A DNA stretch of 64,000 nucleotides from Dama dama (Eukaryota; Chordata; Mammalia; Artiodactyla; Cervidae), in assembly GCF_033118175.1 (NCBI RefSeq), contig NC_083692.1, positions 86,953,501 to 87,017,500 on the forward strand, read 5' to 3'. A model generated the notes under the pieces. That model was not told the origin of the DNA and searched no databases. It was given only the letters and a program-made list of their open reading frames with translations. Positions within the stretch are counted from its first letter, which is position 1. The number at the start of each line of letters is the position of its first letter. This document shows, piece by piece, positions 1-12,040 of this stretch. Both the position numbers and the translations under genes were made by a program.

Positions 1-149
1 ACTATTAGGGCAACAGAGTCACAGACCTGCTAGTTCCTCCTGAAGGGATATTATTAACAATCTGATGCATATGTGTTCTGTAGAAACTGTTATATAGGGC
101 TACTGTGAAGCTCAAAATTAAACTGCAGCAATAGATTAGTGAAGGTGTT

Positions 150-475
150 GGTAAACTGTAATGATTAGTGGTTGAGAGATTTAAAAGTGAGGTGGAGGAT
201 GGTAACTACTTGCTGACCACAAGCACTGGACCCCAGGCTGCTTGGAACCAGAAGGCTGAGATTCCCGAAACCTTACCCTGTAACCTCACCTCCAAGCAAT
301 CAGAAGAAGGTCCATGAGCTGATCAACTTCCTATGACCCCCACCCTTCACACTGTCTTTAAAAACCCCAACCTGAAAGCCATGGAGGAGTTCAGGTCTTT
401 GGACCATGAGCTCCCCATTCTCCTGGCTTGGTGCCTGGCAAATAAACCTTCACTTCACTACAAATGGCCACTGTC
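150..475 (+). mobile_element. Solo LTR-like fragment of an endogenous retrovirus (probably class I)
   Basis: The layout resembles a U3-R-U5: a TTTAAAAACCCC TATA-like segment (about 356-367), a pyrimidine/GAGCTCC segment, and AATAAA at 441-446 followed by CTTCACTT. No gag, pol or env sequence follows. Family name and ends are uncertain. Confidence 0.45.
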
Positions 476-1264
476 AAGAGCGTTCTGTATCTCATGCACA
501 TGAGTCCTTGCTTGGTAACAATACTAGATATTTACATTTATTCATCCAGTTTCTCACAACCCTACCCTATTTTAGGAATATCATTACACCTATTTGACAA
601 AAGTAGCAAACGATTTATCAGTCAACCAAGAAAGTTACTCCTTTCATTCTAGTCCATGCACTCAGAACATAAAATGTTTGTTTGCTAGTTGAGAGTCAAA
701 AGGTAAGTTATTCTCATTTATGACTAAAGATGCTAACTGTCTGTCATGCAATGCAAATGAAATACCATATTTTATTGCCATCAATTTACTATGGTGTTTT
801 GTATTTTGGTTGTGTATTAAAATATAATCGTGTTTTTTCTTTTTTTTAAAGATGAGCTACCTCCTATTGCTCATACCTCAAAAGATTTAACTAAAGCAGG
901 CTACTGGGTGGACTGCTGAGCTGGTGGAGAGCCTGGCTTCTTCACTGTCACCTATGTGAGGGAAGCCATGTCACCTGACCTCTCAGAGACTGGGGATGGT
1001 GGGAAGATATTAATATAATGCAGATCCCTGTGCTGGCTGGTGACTTCTCCTCTTTCTTCAGGGACTCCGCCACTCCTCCACATTTTCCTTCTACCTCTCT
1101 TACCACACTGCTCAGTTTCCCGTAAGTGATTCTCTCCCCATTCCTCCTTTAAATGCTGAAGTTTCCCGTGACTTTTCATCAACCTTCGTTTTTTTTTATT
1201 TTATCCTCTCCTTGAGTTAACTTGAGCCACTTCGAAGGTTTCAATTACCAGAGGAGTCACTGAG
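476..1264. other. Intron 3 sequence, nothing recognised
   Basis: AT-rich DNA with a T-run near 832-848. No exon, RNA gene or clear repeat family seen; the short open frames here look like chance. Confidence 0.4.
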
Positions 1265-2045
1265 ACTAATTAGGAGCTGATGAATCACAAACCTTTATTT
1301 CCAGCCCAGATTTCTCTCCTAAGATTTGGAACATACCCAATTGGTTGTCCAGAGGCCCCTCAAATTCAACAGGTCCCCACCTCCCCCACCCTCCCTCATG
1401 CCCTAGGCCTGTCTTCCAACATATGGGTTCACCATCTGGATGAATGAAATCACCATGACCTAGCTTCCCAAACCAGCTATCTGGGAGTCCTCCAGACCAT
1501 CCCTTTCCTTCTTCCCCACATCTAGTCAACCACCATTCTTACTAACTCTACATTTCCCCCCCTGCTCATATCCTCAAGCTAGGGCCCTCCATGATCGAGC
1601 CTACCTGCCTTCGCAACCTCATCTCAACCCTCCCTGCACTGTCCATACCACACTGATCACAGGCAGTGCCTCCTGAGGGCACCAGGCATCCTTTCACCTG
1701 GGCCTTTAAACACCCTTCCAAGTCCCCTTGTCCTTGCTACTCCACCTAGACACCACTCTCTTCAGGAAGCCTTATCTGTCTCCAAAGCTAGATCAGGTGC
1801 TCCTTCTCTGAGCTCACAGAACACCAAATGCTTAGGCATATGAGAGCACTGATCATTCTGCCTGGTAATTCTGAGTCTTTCCTGTCCTCCCACACGAAAC
1901 ACTCCTCCCTTTTTTGTTAACTTCCCTGACTGAACCATGAGCTCCCTGAAGGAGTGAACTGTATGTTCACTGTACCTCCACCAGCTAGCATAGGTCTTGG
2001 CTAGATACTTGCCATCCTATAAATATTTACTGCATGAAAAGCTGC
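1265..2045 (+). mobile_element. L2 LINE fragment (ORF2 end to 3' end)
   Basis: C-rich sequence resembling the L2 ORF2/3' region, including the segments like GGGCCTTTAAACACCC and the terminal AAATATTTACTGCATGAA. Highly diverged, so an ancient mammalian insertion. A CHR-type SINE is joined to its 3' end. Confidence 0.65.
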
Positions 2046-2355
2046 TGGAGGCCTCCCCAGTGGCTCCGTGGTAGGGAGTCTGCCTGCCACTGCAGGAGAC
2101 AATTTCGATCCCTGATCTGAGAGGATCCCACACGCCACAGAGCAGCTAAGCCCATACGCCACACCACTGAGCCCGTCTGTGGAGCCAGCAGCCACAGCTA
2201 CTGAAGCCCATGCGCCCTAGAGCCTGCGCTCTGCAACAAGAGAAGCCGCCACAGTAAGCCTCACACTGCAGTGGAGAGCAGCCCCACTCTCTGCAGCTAG
2301 ATAAAGTCCACGTGTAGCAACCAAGACCCAGAACAGCCAAGACAAAAAACAAACA
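2046..2355 (+). mobile_element. CHR-type tRNA-Glu SINE
   Basis: Begins with the tRNA-derived head (CTCCCCAGTGGCTCCGTGG, then GATCCCTGATCTGAGAGGAT) and continues into the CHR-type body with repeated 'CCACAGCTACTGAAGCCCATG' like units, ending in an A-rich tail. Cetartiodactyl-specific family. Confidence 0.7.
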
Positions 2356-2394
2356 GAAAACTGGCTCTATGAATAAACGGGCAAGTCAGTGAGT

Positions 2395-2580
2395 GAGCTC
2401 AGGTCCCATCTCTACATTGACCAGCCATGCGACCTTGAGAAAGGCAACTTGTTTGTGCCTCAGTATTCTCAGCTGTAAATATGAAAAAAATACCTGCCTT
2501 GCTCACCTCATAAAAGTGTCAGGAACATCACAATCATAGAAGCTGGTATATAAGAAACAGTTTTATAAAGTACTTGAAAA
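2395..2580 (+). mobile_element. MIR SINE
   Basis: Contains the MIR core: GACCTTGAGAAAGGCAACTT, then GCCTCAGTATTCTCAGCTGT. Ancient mammalian SINE, diverged. Confidence 0.65.
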
Positions 2581-3895
2581 ACATCTTAAAATAGGGCACC
2601 ATGTTACTATGAATCTCCCACTCCCAAGCAACAGTACATACAAGAAAAATGGCCGTAACAATAGGGTGACATAGAAACCACTAAACAAGACTGCCAAAAT
2701 CTTCAGACCAAGTACAGAGGTAGCATTTAACTAATTGTTTATCAAGGCTGAGTCAGTATGCCCTCAACCCCCCTCAATTAGTACAGCACTATAAATAATA
2801 ATATAAGTGGAAGGGTACTATAAGGAACATTGTTTCTCCATCTGGAAGTTCATCAAGGGCATGGACCATGTCTCATGTATTTTATTAGGTCTTATGCCAG
2901 AGGTGTTAATCTGGTGTCTATATGGGCCTTGGGAGATCCTTGAAATTCCTGAACTTCTAGGTGAAATGCTGCACTGTGTGAATTTTCTGGGAAAAGAATA
3001 AACAACTTTCCTCACATTTTCAAAAAGACCTGTCTCCAAAAAATCTAAGAAGCTAGTAGAGTATCTAGTCATAGAGTGTATAGCACTGTACCATATGCAT
3101 AATGGCCACTCTGCATATGTTCAAGAGGAGAAGGCCAATAGGAAATAATACAGACATTCTCATTGGTTAGATCTTCTAACTTAGTGGCAAGTCTTACATA
3201 TCAACTCAAATCAAATTCATTTATCATTCTTCTATACATTTATAACAGAAAGCTTTCTAATCTCTCCTTACCATGCCTCCTAACAGACAATATAAACAGT
3301 ACAGTATGAGGAAATACTTATAAAAAACTAAGCATGCTGGCTTTTCCCTATTAATGATAAAATTTTAAAATTCCTATTTTGTCAGTACTGCAAGCATACC
3401 CCATTATATGTAGCTGAGCCAGTAATTACAGCAATAATCAATAAACTAACAAACTATTTGCAGTTCATAGTTATATAATTTAGTTTTCCTAGTGAAGAAC
3501 TCAACAATCTTAACTCTGTCAAATGGCTACAAATTCAATTACAACACTACTCAGCTATGTCATCGATTATACTTTCCTTCAATTATTTCTTATACTTTGC
3601 ATTTAAGAGGTATCCCTTCTGTGATGCTCACCTCTTAAGAAGCACACAGCAGCTCCTTAGTCAAAAATAACATACAAAGCTAATCTATTTTGAATACCAA
3701 ATTAATAACTATCTTTATTACCTGGCTTCAATCCCTGAAAACTCATTTTCCCTGCCTTGAGGTGACTACAAGGCACACATGTTCTTTCTTAAATGATTCT
3801 AGACCAAGGGTCCACACATGGTCATGGATTGATAGATGAAGAGAAAAAAATCACAATGAAAAGTCTTCCATTGAAAGGTCAACAGGGAACAACTC
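2581..3895. other. Intron 3 sequence, nothing recognised
   Basis: AT-rich, no clear repeat, exon or RNA gene. Overlapping short open frames on both strands near 2,807-3,072 show no family resemblance. Confidence 0.4.
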
Positions 3896-4130
3896 TGGGG
3901 CCTCTTTATAAGTCAACGTTACCAGACAAATGTATTTATTAGTGATTTGAAAATGAAACAGACAGTAAGTTGGCCAAGTTTAATGATAACACTATTTGTT
4001 TTGGACAGTAAAACTGTAAAGGATGTTAAGGAACTCCAGATGGTCTTAATAGGAATTGAGGTTTGGATAGCCAACAGCAGATGAAATTCAACTTGGCCAA
4101 GTTTCAGGTAATGTGTGTTGGCAGAAGTTT
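3896..4130 (+). mobile_element. Ancient CR1/L3-like LINE fossil
   Basis: The segment around 4,060-4,130 reads like the CR1/L3 reverse-transcriptase end: TGGATAGCCAACAGCAGATG, then AAATTCAACTTGGCCAAGTT and a GTGTGTTGGCA box. Preceding bases (GATTTGAAAATGAAACAGAC) fit the same region. Very old and decayed. Confidence 0.5.
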
Positions 4131-4641
4131 AAACTTGTGTTCAGCGATGAGTCCAAAACTTGTGGGATCCCCTCAGCTGAGGCTTTATTAGTCACCACCA
4201 TGGTTGGCTTGAGGCACTGTTTACACTGGCCTTTCACCTGATCTCTAAGTTGCAGCAATTCTGCCATACTTCCAAAGTAGAAGTTTAAATAGCTTCAGGG
4301 AACCTACCACTTAAATAAAATGGGAGCATCAGGTCATACAGATAGCAGGCCAAATAGGACATTCCCTTACAAGTAGACTATTTAGCCAGTTCCAATTGTG
4401 TTCAACAAAGATTCAGCCTACTGCTCAAATGCTGTTAAAAAAAAATAAATGAAAAGGCAGTGAGGAATGAGTAAATAACATATAACAGAGAGACCTATAT
4501 AAACAGAGACAACTTGTTTTAATTTCCAATTACAATTTACACCTTTTCAACATGAGTTGAAAATTTACTGAATTCCTCTAACTTTACTGTATTATAGCAA
4601 ATTTATGTTCACCTTTCAGATATATATAGAAAACATCCCTC

Positions 4642-4879
4642 AGTATACTATCAAGGGTGAAATAGATCACCAGCCCAGGTTGGATGCACGAGACAAGTGT
4701 TCAGGGCTGGTGCACTGGGATGACCCAGAGGGATCGGGTTGGGAGGGAGGCAGGAGAGGGGATCAGGATGGGGAACACATGTAAATCCATGGCTGATTCA
4801 TGTCAATGTATGGCAAAAACCACTACAATATTGTAAAGTAATTAGCCTCCAACTAATAAAAATAAATGAAAAAAAAAAA
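4642..4879 (+). mobile_element. Bovine-type L1 3' end
   Basis: Matches the ruminant L1 3' UTR: AGACAAGTG…GGGCTGGTGCACTGGGATG, CATGGCTGATTCATGTCAAT, AGTAATTAGCCTCCAACTAA and an A tail. Flanked by 13-base direct repeats, GAAAACATCCCTC (4,629-4,641) and GAAAACACCCCTC (4,880-4,892), i.e. a TSD with one change. 5'-truncated to under 250 bases. Confidence 0.85.
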
Positions 4880-4892
4880 GAAAACACCCCTC

Positions 4893-6069
4893 TTGTTTCC
4901 AGTAAAACTGGCCCTAAGAGAATGGGTTCATTAGGAGCTGCTAACACGGGCCTAACGCCTTGGTTATGCCCCACAGCAACCTGACTGCTAGAAGTCCATC
5001 ATCTCCTTCCAGTCCACATCTCCCTGGAAGAGAAGCTCCTACTATAGCCCCTAAGAGCCTAATTGATGTCCTGCATTTTTCGGTCCCCTCATGTCAGCTG
5101 CCTCAACATAGGACTCCAGAGGACACAAACTGTAGGTCATTCTGAGTCCTCCATAGAGAGGGAGCTGAACCAGGAGCGCGGCCATATTAATGACAAAATA
5201 TTGGTGGTTTAAAGCCCCAGAATACTCTGGTGCCACCCTGACTGAGGCCTGCTCATGCTGTCTCTTCCTTTGCTTCCACGAGCTACCTAATAATCTGATG
5301 CAAACTTCTATCTGCTTCTGCTTCTTGTTAGCAAAAATGTCCTGAGGTATTTCAAAGAGGGGCTAAATAAGGGGCCATTACATTCTTATCACTATTTCAA
5401 GGACATCCATATGTCCCAGATAACATAGAGAAAAGAGTTAAAATAATCTGCCTCTGAAAAAAGGTTTCATTCTTTGACAAGGATGAGAAAAAAATACAAA
5501 AATTTTACTTATAGCTTGGAGCATGACACCATTCCAATTAAAAAAAAAAAAAAAAAAACAAAGCTAAATAATTTCCAACACCATTTATTTATTGCATTCA
5601 GTTTTCCTGTCTTGTTCTTTTCAGCGTTTCTCCACCCTACCAGGAGAGTATCGAGTATTACCAATTGTTTGGGTGGATCATGACAAACGAGGGGACTGAA
5701 GACCAAGCTATTTTGCTGCATACAAAGTAAGCTGGACCGACTTAATGTGGAGCATGTTTAAAAGTACCATTTGGAGAAGAGCTTCCAATCTCTGCTCTAC
5801 ATAGAAAACTTCCTAATCGTAAAGGCCCTAAGTCTATTAAATGTTTAACAACTAACTGGGCAACACATCCTAAGGCAAAAATTCAGCCCTGTAGGAAGGA
5901 AACTTCAAAAGCCCAGAGTATTTCTTTACAGTCCTTTTCAAACTCAGGTACACTGACATTCTACTAAATAGCATTATTTTTTTGTTATTAGGAAAACAGT
6001 GGTATTTGCAAAGCTTCTTCTGTAGGATCTCAATAAATGCCAAAACAAAAACAACACTTAACCAGGAGT
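4893..6069. other. Intron 3 sequence, nothing recognised
   Basis: Mixed-composition intronic DNA with an A-run at 5,539-5,558. The open frames at about 4,960-5,236 and 5,474-5,721 have no recognisable similarity and probably arise by chance. Confidence 0.4.
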
Positions 6070-6240
6070 GAAGACTGGGAGTCCAGGACCTAGGTCTGTG
6101 TCCAGGCCTTCCCATTTATTAGCAATATAACCTCAAACTGAATCTGATCTTGCTGGGCCTCAGTCTCCTTATCTGTAATATGAGACAGTTGGACAAGACC
6201 ACTAAGGGTTTCTTCCAACTCCACTTGAGCAACTATGATT
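6070..6240 (+). mobile_element. MIR-type SINE
   Basis: Contains GGGCCTCAGTCTCCTTATCT and GTAATATGAGACAGTTGGA, the conserved MIR core and 3' part. An L1 fragment has inserted at its 3' side. Confidence 0.6.
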
Positions 6241-6463
6241 TTTCCTTTTTTTAAAAAATTTATTTTTTAACTGAAGGATATTGCTTTACAGAATTGTGTT
6301 GGTTTCTGCCATATATCAACATGAACCAGCCATAGGTATACAAATGTCCCCTCCCTCTTAAGTCTCCCTCCCACCTCCCTCTCCATCCCACCCGTCTAGA
6401 CTACTAGAGTCCCGGTTTGAATTCCCTGAGTCATGCAGCACATTTCCATTGGCTATCTATTGG
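6241..6463 (-). mobile_element. L1 3'-end fragment, reversed
   Basis: Starts with a T-rich (reversed poly-A) stretch, then TTTACAGAATTGTGTTGGTT and CATATATCAACATGAACCAG, an L1 3' UTR read backwards. Imperfect TSD GCAACTATGATT (6,229-6,240) and GCAACTACGATT (6,464-6,475). Confidence 0.75.
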
Positions 6464-6475
6464 GCAACTACGATT

Positions 6476-9127
6476 TCTGAAGCAGTCTCCAAGTTATGCA
6501 CACTAGGATAAAGCGAATCATATCCCAATTTACAAGGTGCTACAGAAACAGAGGTCAAAGAGTATTCTCCCTCATGGTACCCAGCATCTAACAAGGTACA
6601 CTGCGGTCAAGTATATCAAAGGGAATACTTACACTCCAATAATACACAATGTCTGCCATAATGGGAGGTGTTACAGTTAAACCCATCCCATATTCTTCTG
6701 GCAATGTGGAGAAATGGTGTAAAAAGAGAGATTAGGCAAAACGAAGAACATAATTCTTATTAATACTGTTTTCCACTCATACAAGCCTCTCAGTATCAAG
6801 AGAACTAGGTGTAATAAACTCTTTACTAGCCACAGGATTTAGCAGAAACAAATATGAGTCCATTTACAAAAGTAAAATGTACTGCTGAGCTCCTTGAAGA
6901 AAGGTCACCTAAAAGTAGAGGTTAACATTAAAATAACCCCCTCCTATAACTGAGTCTCAATGATAAATAAAGCTTATGATGAATCAAAAATAAGGCCCAG
7001 CACTGATGTTTCATGCTGTAAGGAAATGAGGTCAGCACTACCAGATAACAAATACAAAAAGATGGAAGGAGAAAAGCAGTAGATTATTGTCTATCCTAGA
7101 AAATGAGAGACGAAAACAAGAACAAAAAAAAAAAAATTAAAACTACTTTAAGGGAGTATTTAACAGGGTCCTTTAAATAGTTAGCAGTGATCAGGTATTT
7201 AGTTTTCAGGATATGCAGGTTGGGTGTATTTTTTTTCTAATAAAGCATTTCAAATTCTAATTAAAAAAATACTTTATGGAGAAATTAAAAAGATACAATA
7301 GTGTCAGAGGAAAAGCCATGATCCCAGAAGTGGAATATTCTAACAACATAACTTACAAGAAACAACGCTATAAAAACAGATTGTTGATTAACACAAACTC
7401 ATAACAAAACGCAGAGAGCGATCACAATGGTGCTGTAATAACACTTGGCTGCTGAATTCTCTCAATACATTAAATATCTCCTTGGAGACCAAATTACTTT
7501 ACATTTTCTTAAAAGACAATTTATTATAGCTTTGTTTTCTTCTCATTATCTCTTAAAAATATATCTAATGAAGAAAAGAATACAACTTCTAAATAACACA
7601 TAAAATGGTACTAATGTGTGACAACAGACTTTGGTTTAATGTGCTAGTTATTATTTAACAGCATACAACCTACTGTCATGACAAATCCTTACCACAATGC
7701 GACATTCTGTGTCACATGCATCAAAAACCACTGCATGCCATTATTACGGCACACATAAAATTAACAGCCTCGGGCTGCTAGCAATTTAAATAATTGATAA
7801 GTTTTCAATTAAAAAGGCAACATTTTCAGGTCTAATACAAAAATCTATTTAAATTACTGATAAAAACTTATGTTTCTGTTGGCCCAAAGCCAGAAAATGC
7901 TTACATCCAATGGGGGAAAAAATTCTGCAAGTTTCAACTCAGACACTGTAGCTTTTTTTAAAAAGAATGATTAAAGGATTTATGGCAAAAATATGTCTAG
8001 TTTTGCTTTCCCCATATGGTTTTTAAAGAAATACTAAAGTGACTGCAAATTTATCGAATTCCACATGAAAAGCACAGCTTTTTTTTTTTTTTTAAACAGT
8101 AAATATGTGGTCCCAAGTCCTGGAATCAAATTTTTTCAGAGCCAAACTGAACTTAAAAAATAAAAGGCCAATACAGGTTTTTAACACCAGGTTGGCAAAT
8201 GAAGACTATCAACCAAAATCTATTGTGAGGTTAAGTCCAAATTGTTCTCTTTATGGCAAAACTGTAACCCAAAGGAATTTCAACCATAAAAACCAAGACA
8301 GATCAAAATGGCAGCCAACCAACCTTGTTTGTGCTTTTCTGAGACAGGGCGTCCTCTACTCTTTACTATTTGGTTATTTATTCAGAGCCTGACTCTACAT
8401 AAACAAAGAGTATTTGATGGTAAAGGCTGCCTCGAGAGATAAGAGCAAAAGGAAATCCAGTTAGGTTTTAAATAACTTAAAACCTGTTATCTCTCTCAGG
8501 GATATTTTCATTTTCATTTTAAAATAATCTGCTCCAACATTCACAATCTGGGGAGTGGAGCTCTACCTTGGGGCCTCAGGTTCTTATCTATAAATATCAA
8601 GTGAATTAATGAGAAAACTCAGACCTGATCATCTAGACCCCATTTTATGAACCACTGCCAGTTTACAGAAAAAAGTTCTCACCATCCACCGCAAATGAAC
8701 AAACATAAGAAAAATGTAGTGAGTTTTACATAAAACTCTCTGAGGAATATAACCTTAACCAGTCAGTCTGGAATTTCCTGGTCATTGCTAGTGAGGTAAT
8801 CCACATGACAGACCCCTGCTGTCCCCGAGGAAGGTGACCTAGCCTGAAACCATCAGCTCTTGGCTAAACTGACTTCCTTGTCCTGTCTCCTGCCTACACA
8901 CGTCTTTAGAGTGTCTTTCTATCTGCTGGATGGGATGTTGCCCAATTCATGAGTCATTATATAAAGCCAATAAGATCTTACAAAATGTACTCAGTTTTTA
9001 CAATTTTTAAAACTTTTTTTTTTTAATTAAAAAAAATTATTTTTTTTTTTAAAGCTCATTTTTTAACACACAGGAAGCTCCCAGTACTAGTGAGCAAGTG
9101 GGTGGGTGGGAGAGCAGCCGAATGAAA
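6476..9127. other. Repeat-poor part of MAP2K5 intron 3
   Basis: About 2.6 kb without a recognisable ruminant-specific element. AT-rich with many homeobox-like TAATTG/CAATTA cores (for example 7,770-7,830) and GATAAG. Simple A/T runs at 7,120-7,136, 8,080-8,094 and 9,009-9,063. Could contain conserved noncoding elements; no coding evidence. Confidence 0.35.
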
Positions 9128-9345
9128 CAGTGAAGGAGCATGGGCCTTGACACCAGGAGAAGCCAAACTTACAGTCCATATGCATACTCATACAGCTCTA
9201 AGACCTTGGGCATGTCTCTTAGCCAGAGCTTCCTCATCTGAAAGGTAGGGGTGATAATATCTACTTTACAGAGTGATTATTAAAACCAAAGGAAACTAAA
9301 TACCTTAAGCATCTAGTGTAAAATGGGCACTTAGAAATGGAAATA
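9128..9345 (+). mobile_element. MIR SINE
   Basis: CCTTGGGCATGTCTCTTAGC, TTCCTCATCTGAAAGGTAGG and AAATGGGCACTTAG match the MIR core and tail. Confidence 0.6.
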
Positions 9346-9505
9346 ATTATGACTATCACCATGATCACACGTAGTAACACTTCTCAAAGAGCACAGTTTG
9401 TTAGATCTTCCCAAAAGTACATTTTTGAAAGCACAGTTTTGTGTGAGGTCATGTCAGAGACATAATGAAAGTACATGGATGTCAGCAATGCTCTCTCTGC
9501 AGTGG

Positions 9506-9784
9506 CTGCTGCTGCTGCTGCTAAGTCACTTCAGTCGTGTCCGACTCTGTGCGACCCCGTAGACGGCAGCCCGCCAGGCTCCCCCGTCCCTGGGATTCTC
9601 CAGGCAAGAACACTGGAGTGGGTTGCCATTTCCTTCTCCAATGCAGGAAAGTGAAAAGTGAAAGTGAAATCGCTCATTCATGTCCAGACTCTTAGCGACC
9701 CCATGGACTGCAGCCCACCAGGCTCCTCGGGCCATGGGATTTTCCAGGCAAGAGCACTGGAGTGGGCTGCCATTGCCTTCTCCG
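9506..9784 (-). mobile_element. Bov-A2 SINE (dimeric), reversed
   Basis: Starts with (CTG)n, the reversed AGC tail, followed by two Bov-A units, each with CAGGCAAGA(A/G)CACTGGAGTG. TSD CTCTGCAGTGG (9,495-9,505) and CTCTGCAATGG (9,785-9,795). The dimer of Bov-A units is diagnostic of pecoran ruminants. Such SINEs depend on BovB machinery for movement (family knowledge). Confidence 0.9.
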
Positions 9785-10234
9785 CTCTGCAATGGATACA
9801 TGTGAAAAAACTAGAACCCATCTGTGTGTGTGTGTTTTCTAAAAATAAGCATGTCACATTCTCAGGAAAGGTAGTCAATCTATCAATACTAGTGCTAGAC
9901 CTTTCAGCAGACAATCCTACTCTGCCTTTCAAGGTACTGATGAGCCCTGCTCTAAATTCGCAGAGCACAGAGACTCGCAAGTAAGTTAATGTGAAGTCAA
10001 TGGGAAATTGACTTTTCCTACTCTGCGCTGGTCTGAATGCAACGCTCTGTTAATCATGCCATCCTTCTTGTTCTCTGTCCTCCTACCCTAAATTAAAACT
10101 ATCGGTGGAAACCCATACAGATACGTTACAGTTTTCATTACAATGAAACAACATTCTGGTTAAAAACCTACAACCTCATCATCCGCTAAGATTAGAGACT
10201 CACTGAAAAGCCGGGGCGCCAGCTCCATCGTTCC

Positions 10235-10470
10235 CACCATAATACCACTTTGCATTTGTATAGAATTTTTAACTTTTCAAAGGGTTTCACAGCTATTATC
10301 CCATTTGACCATTACAATGACCCTGTGCAGTAGAAAGGACAAGTATTACTATCCACAATTGACAGATGAGGCAACTACTGCCCAGAAAGGTTAAGCGTTT
10401 TGCCTAAAGCCAGGAAGCCAGAGAAGGGCAGTGGTCTCCTGACTTCCAGTCCAATGCTCTCTTCATCAGA
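10235..10470 (-). mobile_element. MIR SINE, reversed
   Basis: Reads backwards through MIR: TATTATCCCATTTGACCATT, ACAGATGAGGCAACTACTGC, AAAGGTTAAGCGTTTTGCCT. Confidence 0.65.
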
Positions 10471-11247
10471 CCACTAGAGAAGGTTTTGTACACAGACTGC
10501 AAGCTCAGAAAAAATAAAATGAATTAAGAAAAAATAAAGTGAAATAAGAGAAAAGAACAAACCAGGGCTCAGGGAAGCTATTTCTTTCCATAGTAGCTAA
10601 ATTATTCAAGCTTAGTATTAAAGTTTTAGAAATGTATCCTTTTTTCTTGTTTATCTACTTTGGCCCTGAGACAAATGTTAATGCAAATTTTCACTGAAAT
10701 TTGAAACACAAAAGAAAAGTCATTTCGGGATATATTCAAATGACTTAGATTCAGTAAGTAACCTTGTAGTTCGTTTTAGGGTGGGGTTGTTAGTGCATAA
10801 AATCACTGACAGTACATCTGTAAGTCATGTATCCACATTAAGCCAGCAGCTACATTATAACTACAGTCTGTTTGGAAGGGGTGAAAGAGATCTCCAGTTG
10901 AAAGTAGATTTTGAAAAATTTTTTAGAGCCCAGGGGTTCATTTTTAATGAGCCGTTACTTTAAGTACTGCATAAAAAATACAGGAAATTGATAGTCCATT
11001 TAGTCTGCACCATACCTAATGGAAAAGTCATTAAGATGCATTATTCTTAATGTTCATGATATGATCAGTGTCTTTTGAAAAGAATGCCCTTAACTTTCAC
11101 GTAAGGAAATCCTTAAAAATTTTACATATTGTATAGAAAAATGTTAAGAGCAGCTGTGATTTACTTTCATGTCTTCACTACATCAAGAAACTGCATCCTC
11201 AATTACACTAAGATTTTTAGAAAAGTCCTCATTAGTAGTATACTTAC
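10471..11247. other. Intron 3 next to exon 3, nothing recognised
   Basis: Unique-looking AT-rich sequence downstream of the exon 3 donor. Purine-rich runs near 10,508-10,560. No further exon seen. Confidence 0.4.
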
Positions 11248-11315
11248 ATATGACAGCATTGCTTTCATTTCTTCATCACTTCTCACTGTAATTCGATCAC
11301 CATCTTCATCTTCAT
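11248..11315 (-). CDS. MAP2K5: MAP2K5 (MEK5) exon 3, acidic OPCA motif of PB1
   Basis: A 68-base exon. Its first two bases complete a Tyr codon begun in exon 2, followed by EDEDGDRITVRSDEEMKAMLSY. The acidic EDEDGDRITV stretch and the following SDEEM are the OPCA/PC-type motif of PB1 domains, the acidic surface that pairs with basic PB1 partners. The acceptor is …TTTAAACAG and the donor is GTAAGTATAC, both consensus. Exons 1 to 3 together give 34 + 16⅓ + 22⅔ = 73 residues in one open frame. Intron 2 (11,316-28,503) is 17.2 kb. The following exon should begin YYSTV…; I could not find it in 1-11,247, so intron 3 probably extends beyond the left edge. Confidence 0.95.
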
Positions 11316-11584
11316 CTGTTTAAAAAGCAACATAATGTAAGTGATAAGATTTTTTAACATACAAAAACCATGTCAGCTGGAAACATAATACAATTGGTTT
11401 GTACAACTTGATGTCCACATCCTCAACACTGTATTTCGCAGATGCTGACGTTATTAGTTTGTCGTTTTGGCTTTTTGTTCAGAATACAACAGAATCGCAA
11501 TAAAGAACTATCAATTTTAGGGACAGCTGAAAATTAAAACATTGCTCATGTCATTTATGACATAAACCTAAGTTAAAGTAAATA

Positions 11585-11720
11585 TAGGGATTTTCCTGGC
11601 AGTCTAGTGGTTAAGACTCCAAGCTTCCACTGCAGGGAGCATGGGTTCAATCCCTGGTCGGGGAACTAAAAATCACATGTTGCATGGCACAACCAAATAA
11701 ATAAATAAATATTTTAAAAA
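11585..11720 (+). mobile_element. CHR-type tRNA-Glu SINE (short form)
   Basis: Head CCTGGCAGTCTAGTGGTTAA and box-B like GGTTCAATCCCTGGTCGGGG, ending in (AAAT)n. TSD TAAAGTAAATA (11,574-11,584 and 11,721-11,731), identical copies. Confidence 0.85.
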
Positions 11721-11889
11721 TAAAGTAAATACAACTGGAGTATGAACAGGTTTGGCTTGAAGAACTTTAAAAACTGAAGAAAGGCCAGTCTTATTCAACT
11801 GTTAGCACTTTTTGCTTTCCCACACGGCACCCTATCCCTCTATTTCTCCATTCTTCCTCTCTCCCGGCAATCTGTCATAATAGCATAAT

Positions 11890-12040
11890 AAAAATGGCTA
11901 TCATTTACTGAACACTACTATAACACTAGGCACTGTGATTTATGCTCCATACACCCTTAAAAGCCTCATAACGATTCTATGATGTGGACAATATGACTTG
12001 ATTATTATCATTCCCTTTTTACAGAACTGAGAGTGGAAGG
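11890..12040 (-). mobile_element. MIR SINE, reversed
   Basis: GGCTATCATTTACTGAACAC, ACACTAGGCACTGTGATTTA and the ATTATTATCATTCCCTTTTT block match the MIR antisense strand. Confidence 0.6.

Noticed and set aside
2046..2130. tRNA gene suggested by A/B-box-like sequence
   Set aside because: It is the tRNA-derived head of a SINE, as in all the Bov-tA and CHR-type copies; no intact cloverleaf.
8105..8392. 95-codon plus-strand open frame in intron 3
   Set aside because: No recognisable domain, no splice or promoter context, on the strand opposite to MAP2K5; probably chance.
1..11247. MAP2K5 exon 4 expected to begin YYSTV
   Set aside because: I searched by eye for its antisense sequence and splice sites and did not find it; intron 3 appears to run off the left edge.
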